A stretch of DNA of 64,000 bases from Pempheris klunzingeri (taxonomy: Eukaryota > Chordata > Actinopteri > Acropomatiformes > Pempheridae): positions 12,951,618 through 13,015,617 of the forward strand of contig NC_092013.1 in NCBI RefSeq assembly GCF_042242105.1, written 5' to 3'. Each line of letters starts with the position of its first letter. Positions within the stretch are counted from its first letter, which is position 1. The notes below the pieces were generated by a model that worked only from the letters and a program-made list of their open reading frames with translations, had not been told where the DNA came from and did no database searches. Below are positions 61,665 through 64,000 of this stretch, in pieces. A program made the translations under genes and the position numbers.

Positions 61665-63852
61665 TTTGTTATCTTATATGGTTTTATCGTGACTTTGACT
61701 TACTGTAGCTCTGTGTGACACTGTTGTATTTCTTCTTTTATAAAAGACTTCCAGTTGGTTCCCCATCATCTTTCTTCTCTGATAAAAAGATGTACTGTGT
61801 ATACATAGTGTTGTGTATGTGTGTGTGTGCCTCTGTGTCTGTGTGTGCGAGTGTGTGTAGGTCTATAAACATGAATTGTCTCCCCTCTGTTGTATAATGC
61901 AATCCCTGCGGTCCAAAGACTGTCAGCTGCTATTTCAAGGCTGTGTTGACGTAAAGACGTGAACTATTTCAAAACATGGATTTTCTTTGTTCGATTGCTT
62001 TTCTATGTGATTTCAGTTGGAAATGTTTAGACGGAAGTGAAATCTCTCTTCCAGACTTGAGCTTTTATTTACATGTAAATGACTGCTGGAGATGAAGTCA
62101 TTGTGTGGGAACACTCTGCTATCATGCTGTCATGGAAGCTAACCTCTAGAGTGTCTTTTGTTGTGTCTTTCAGCTGGGGCACCCAAGGGGACTTCACCAC
62201 TACACACCCTCTGCCTGCTGTCAAGGTGAAACTGTTTACAGAGAGCACAGGGGTGCTGGCACTGGAGGACAAAGAACTGGGCAGGGTAACACTTCTGTTT
62301 GTTTTATTCTTTACGAACACAGAAATGATCTGATCTCAACACCGCCATGAGAATACTGCAGTCAGGATTCATTTGTCACACCAAACTTGTACTTTGCACA
62401 AATTGCAGCCTCTTTGGATAATAAAACAAACATAGAAATACATGCTGGGTTAATCTCACAAACATTGTTACGCCTCTGCATGGGCGACAGCTGTGGCTGG
62501 AGGAATCATGTACTTGGGTTGTCTGTCCGTCTGCCTGTCTGTCTGTCCATCTGTCTGTCTGTCCCGTTCTCGTGAACACGATATCTCATGCCTTGAGGGA
62601 ATTGCTTAAAATTTGGCACAAACGTCCTCTTGGACTCCAGGGTGAAGAATTGTCTAATACAATAAAATGATGAAGTGATGACACTTAATATCCAGAAGGT
62701 CAAAGGCCAGCTTCACTGTGACATAATGTTCTGCAAAAACGCTTTTCTGCCCGTTATTCAACACCATAAGTTAGGAACAGAACAGTATATCTCTGCTGTG
62801 CTGCCGGGATGAAGATGTTAGTGAAGCATCCAGGTTTTAGAATTTTTTGCTTTTGCAACGTCCGTATTTGACTCGTTGTCTACTGTCATGGCTACAGCTT
62901 TGTGTACTTACACACTAATAGACGTACAGCAAAACAATAACATCAAAGCTTGACAAAGAAAGTCAAACTGATTTTATTTATATATCCCTGTATCACAAAG
63001 TTTGCCTAATTGGGCTCCGCAGTCTGTACAGCAAAAGACATCCTCTATCCATAGACTTGGATATGGAACAATTCATTCCTCACTACATGTAGGTATTATA
63101 TAAGTCTGGACAGACATGCATGTAAACTGCAACCTGACTGGTTGGCGGAGGCATCAAATAGGAGAAGACTGACAAAAACTTTTTTTTTTTTTAATTTTTT
63201 AGAACAGATTTCCTACATTGAGCATTGTTTAAATCTCAAGCTTCCCTGAGAGAAAAGAAACATTCATCAACTCTCCACCCTGCACTTTCCTGAGGGGTAA
63301 ATGTGTAAGGTTACTGTGATTGATGGTTAAGGAAGGTGATGTTGCTGGTTTGCGTTCGGGCAGCGGCGCCTCAGACGTCCCTGTAGTGACAGTGACCTTG
63401 GCTGTGACAAGGCTCTTTGATCTCCCACTGCAGCAGCGCTGGCAGGAAGGCAGGCTTCCTCAAAGCTCTTTAACTCAGCAAAGAGAGATTAGGCCTCCTC
63501 TTCAGGGAGGCAGAGCAAAGCACTGTTCTGTTTCTCACTTCCAAAAAATGGGAAAACACTCACACAAACACAAATAATCACCAGCTGCTTGCAAACACAT
63601 CAATTGATGTTGCTGAATGTTGCACAGGATGAGAGCAAAGATTCACCTCCTGGATATAAAGGCTGATAATTATGGCATCTTACTTCTTGCTGTGTTTTTC
63701 ATTTGAGTGCAGGTCGTCCTCCACCCGACTCCTAACAGCCCCAAGCAGTCAGAACTCCATAAGATGACTGTGACCAAGGCGTGCCCCGACCAAGATCTGA
63801 GAATCAAACTGGCCATACGAATGGACAAACCACAGAACATGAAACACTGCGG
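26912..63852 (+). CDS. cadps: CADPS / CAPS1, calcium-dependent secretion activator, 5' part (eight exons)
   Basis: Cytosolic priming factor for calcium-triggered dense-core-vesicle exocytosis. It acts with SNAREs and PI(4,5)P2 at the plasma membrane of neurons and endocrine cells. Eight exons are in phase: 26912-27244, 42936-43049, 44892-45224, 56583-56663, 56969-57202, 58606-58727, 62174-62285 and 63713-63852. They give 489 complete codons plus two bases, about a third of the family's roughly 1,300-1,350 residues. The start [19 protein letters not shown] is diagnostic. A disordered Ser-rich segment follows, then [19 protein letters not shown], the helical region [19 protein letters not shown], and from about residue 355 a C2 domain (DVVLSFTLE...[15 protein letters not shown]...[16 protein letters not shown]). 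The window ends at MKHCG just before the PH domain; PH and MUN lie beyond. Introns 1 and 3 exceed 11 kb. synpr lies divergently upstream. Confidence 0.95.
29948..30408 (+). repeat. Interspersed repeat B, forward copy
   Basis: Contains TCAGACTGAAATATCTCAAC, AACTATCTGATATAT, ATTCATGGTTCCCAGATGATGAATCC (in pieces), GTTAGCATGCTAACATGCTAA and CAAAGCACCGTTGTGCCTAAGTGCAG. These are hallmarks of a very common fish interspersed repeat. The inverse copy is at 41695-41940. Confidence 0.7.
33066..33392 (+). repeat. Interspersed repeat A, copy 1
   Basis: ATTAATCTGCAGACTGTTTTCTC at the start, TTTTAGCTTGAAAAATTA and AATCGACCAATCAATTACTTGACTA at the end match the order of blocks in the copies at 39.6, 45.6 (inverted) and 50.6 kb. 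Confidence 0.65.
34660..35052 (+). repeat. Interspersed repeat D, copy 1
   Basis: Shared blocks with 55840-56165, in the same order: GGGAGC, GACTAAAATCTGGAGT, GGACCTCTGTAGC, ATCTCCGCTTGAGGC, GGCTACATTAGC, GTTGCACTGTGGGTAAT. No coding capacity. Confidence 0.7.
35317..35350. repeat. (GA)n-rich simple repeat
   Basis: GAGAGAGAGAAAGAGAG-type purine tract. Confidence 0.85.
39294..39356. repeat. (CA)n microsatellite
   Basis: Over 30 uninterrupted CA dinucleotides. It produces a meaningless His-Thr repeat in an open frame. Confidence 0.97.
39628..39912 (+). repeat. Interspersed repeat A, copy 2
   Basis: TTGATTAATCTGCCGGTGATTTT, ATATGTCAGAAAATAGTGAAAAA, CTTTTGCTTGAAAAATTACT and CGATTAATCGACTAATTGTTCC appear in the family order. 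Confidence 0.75.
41695..41940 (-). repeat. Interspersed repeat B, inverted copy
   Basis: Runs opposite to the copy near 30 kb. CATTCATCCTCAGGGGACCATGAATG, AAATTTCATGTCAATCCAGTAG, TTGCTGAGATATTTCAGTCTGGAC and AGCCACAGGGCTAGCA are the complement-order blocks of the same family. Confidence 0.7.
42050..42815 (+). mobile_element. Non-LTR retrotransposon (LINE) fragment, 3' part of reverse transcriptase, defective
   Basis: A stretch beginning at 42150 encodes [19 protein letters not shown], the reverse-transcriptase catalytic motif (FADD at 42165-42176). It then shifts frame into [18 protein letters not shown]...IDRR around 42299-42371. Further decayed downstream blocks include the carboxyl-terminal [14 protein letters not shown] segment at about 42717-42770 and GRLSSP at 42787-42804. 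Frameshifts and stops make it inactive. Same strand as cadps, ending about 120 bases before cadps exon 2. The clade was not assigned; the style is that of an abundant fish LINE. Confidence 0.85.
42936..43049 (+). CDS. cadps: cadps exon 2
   Basis: 38 codons, [19 protein letters not shown]...AVQSYNE. Acceptor TTTCCACAG, donor GAG|GTACCG. Mammalian CAPS1 reads SYYE where this has SYNE (from memory). Confidence 0.95.
43050..44891 (+). other. cadps: cadps intron 2, no exon seen
   Basis: 1.8 kb of AT-rich intron with a (CA)n/(TA)n tract at 44576-44616 and a (TA)n tract at 44750-44772. The open frame at 43219-43494 has no recognisable domain. Confidence 0.65.
44576..44616. repeat. (CA)n(TA)n microsatellite
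   Basis: About 16 CA units followed by TATATAT. Confidence 0.93.
44892..45224 (+). CDS. cadps: cadps exon 3
   Basis: 111 codons (residues 150-260): [52 protein letters not shown] and [11 protein letters not shown]. Acceptor AACGTAG, donor CAG|GTAAGA. Very close to vertebrate CAPS1. Confidence 0.96.
45592..45895 (-). repeat. Interspersed repeat A, inverted copy 3
   Basis: AGAGATAGTCGATTAATCAC, TTTTCAATTAGTCATTTGTG, GAGCAAAAATGCCAAATGTT, TTGAGATTTGGACTGTTGG and GTGATGCGCACTTTTTGTAA are the family blocks in reverse order and orientation. Confidence 0.75.
47640..48275 (+). mobile_element. hAT-type element fragment with BED zinc finger
   Basis: An open frame from ATG at 47883 encodes [21 protein letters not shown], a BED-type zinc finger (VCKLC at 48 residues before... 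THLARHH, i.e. C-x2-C with H-x4-H spacing), and a short linker [18 protein letters not shown]. This is typical of the amino end of ZBED/hAT transposases. After SPRAQRIT the frame continues only into non-homologous residues and stops at 48273-48275. The RNase-H-like catalytic core is absent. Upstream, GCGATATATTGCGATACTCTG and a TATCGATTTT-rich stretch (47660-47735) look like the terminal region of such an element. A deleted transposon copy is preferred over a domesticated gene. Confidence 0.65.
48438..48490. repeat. Three copies of TACGATAATT at 20-22 base spacing
   Basis: Copies begin at 48438, 48458 and 48480. Their regular, near two-turn spacing is visible directly. They sit in what may be the tail of another interspersed repeat. 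Confidence 0.7.
48690..49640. other. Unassigned block with GC-box and ETS-like motifs at its right end
   Basis: The stretch has repeated ACATGCTAACGCTACATGCTAG and gene-desert-like sequence. At 49515-49590 it has AAAGGGGCGGGGACGTGTCAC, TTCCCGGATGT and TTACTTCCGTATTCC. These resemble a GC box and ETS sites of a TATA-less promoter. No open frame or exon is evident. It may instead be part of an interspersed repeat. Confidence 0.3.
49896..50443. mobile_element. Terminal-inverted-repeat element candidate
   Basis: CCCACTGGGGGCG at 49896-49908 pairs with CGCCTCCAGTGGG at 50431-50443 (12 of 13). A second partial right end (GACAGACGTGCCTGGTGGG) lies near 50496-50514. The interior is non-coding and includes GCGTCTCAGGAGCGTCTCAG. 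No clear target duplication was found. Could be a decayed hAT-like MITE. Confidence 0.4.
50590..50715 (+). repeat. Interspersed repeat A, partial copy 4
   Basis: TTGGTATTTTTGCTTGAAAAATTA and the following AT-rich block match the 3' half of the copies at 33 and 39.6 kb. Confidence 0.5.
55840..56165 (+). repeat. Interspersed repeat D, copy 2
   Basis: GGGAGCTGTGTAAAATCGG, AACCTAAATGTTTGGAGTC, CCAGACCTGTGTAGC, ATCTCTGCTTGAGGC, GGCTACATTAGC and GTTGCATCGTGGGTAATC align in order with 34660-35052. Confidence 0.7.
56583..56663 (+). CDS. cadps: cadps exon 4
   Basis: 27 codons, [17 protein letters not shown] followed by [10 protein letters not shown]. Acceptor TTATCAATAG, donor AGG|GTGAGT. Confidence 0.94.
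56969..57202 (+). CDS. cadps: cadps exon 5
   Basis: 78 codons (288-365): [56 protein letters not shown] and the start of the C2 domain VVLSFTLE. The first two residues are GG where the mammalian protein, as I recall it, has ER. Acceptor GTCAACAG, donor GAG|GTAGAG. Confidence 0.94.
57203..58605 (+). other. cadps: cadps intron 5, no exon seen
   Basis: AT-rich intron. The open frames at 57419-57755 have no recognisable domain. Nothing else recognised. Confidence 0.6.
58606..58727 (+). CDS. cadps: cadps exon 6
   Basis: C2-domain strands [34 protein letters not shown] and AEASKP plus two bases of a Thr codon. Acceptor CCCCCCAG, donor AAC|GTAAGG. Confidence 0.95.
60067..60091. repeat. (TG)n microsatellite
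   Basis: Twelve TG units. Confidence 0.93.
61624..61660. repeat. (GT)n microsatellite
   Basis: About 18 GT units. Confidence 0.95.
62174..62285 (+). CDS. cadps: cadps exon 7
   Basis: Completes Thr, then [20 protein letters not shown] and [17 protein letters not shown], the second half of the C2 domain. Acceptor TCTTTCAG, donor AGG|GTAACA. Confidence 0.95.
62286..63712 (+). other. cadps: cadps intron 7, repeat-bearing, no exon seen
   Basis: 1.4 kb. Contains a (TCTG)n tract and an interspersed repeat (separate entries). The open frame at 63320-63577 has no recognisable domain. Confidence 0.6.
62518..62870. repeat. (TCTG)n tract joined to an interspersed repeat
   Basis: TCTGTCTGTCC units at 62518-62568 run into TCGTGAACACGATATCTCATG, CCTTGAGGGAATTGCTTAAA, ATTTGGCACAAACGTCC and TTGGACTCCAGGGTGAAG, then AAGGTCAAAGG and TCACTGTGACATAATG. 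This is the familiar order of a widespread fish interspersed repeat. Confidence 0.65.
63713..63852 (+). CDS. cadps: cadps exon 8 (last exon in window)
   Basis: [45 protein letters not shown] with a split Gly codon before GTAAGA. The next exon, with the PH domain (YLWAIGK in the family), lies off the right edge. Confidence 0.95.
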
Positions 63853-64000
63853 GTAAGAGGGATTCTGCCAAGTAAGCCATGTAGTGACGTTCCTGTGTGC
63901 CTTTCATTTTCCATGTCTTTCTTATAGAACTCCAGCCCTCTCAGCTCCTTGGCCTCATTTCTAGTCACGTACCATGGAAAAATACTGTGAAGTGCACTAC

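Larger units (their letters stand above)
58728..62173 (+). other. cadps: cadps intron 6 (3.4 kb), no exon seen
   Basis: Holds (TG)n at 60067-60091, (GT)n at 61624-61660 and a tandem TCCTGTCGTAA pair at about 59286-59308. No exon or mobile element recognised. Confidence 0.6.

Overview
The window looks like nuclear DNA from a ray-finned fish, most likely a percomorph teleost. It carries an intron-containing RH2 cone opsin beside synaptoporin (synpr) and CADPS. Introns have GT/AG borders, (CA)n microsatellites are abundant, and several interspersed repeats resemble families common in fish genomes. There are no prokaryotic operons, CRISPR arrays or tRNA/rRNA genes that I can support. Most long open frames in the window are chance frames in introns and intergenic DNA.

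Layout. At 1-980 the last two coding exons and 3' end of a plus-strand gene that I do not recognise. At about 3176-3400 a decayed RH2 opsin remnant (exon 4 only). At 5741-7306 a complete five-exon RH2 green/blue-green opsin of 352 codons with TATA box and polyadenylation signal. At 12763-16619, minus strand, a complete five-exon synpr (304 codons). Between synpr and CADPS (about 16.6-26.4 kb) lies non-coding DNA with repeats. At 26912-63852, plus strand, the first eight coding exons of CADPS (CAPS1; 489 complete codons plus two bases). The gene runs off the right edge before its PH and MUN domains. Intron 1 (15.7 kb) and intron 3 (11.4 kb) are very long and hold most of the transposon debris.

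Functional picture. The opsin is a cone photopigment. It keeps all catalytic and structural residues, and has Gln at the site equivalent to bovine 122, which in RH2 pigments goes with shorter wavelengths. synpr is a four-pass synaptic-vesicle protein and CADPS a dense-core-vesicle priming factor. They are head-to-head (divergent), as I recall for mammalian SYNPR/CADPS, so this is conserved synteny and not an operon-like system.

Mobile DNA recognised from sequence: a piggyBac-type MITE with TTAA duplications, a Tc1/mariner-like MITE, a 3' fragment of a non-LTR retrotransposon just upstream of CADPS exon 2, a BED-finger fragment of a hAT-type transposase in CADPS intron 3, and several repeat families present in two to four copies. 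I found no convincing novel multi-gene system. The most notable items are the opsin pseudogene, the Q122 state of the surviving opsin, two near-perfect short hairpins, and an unexplained exon-like block near the left edge.
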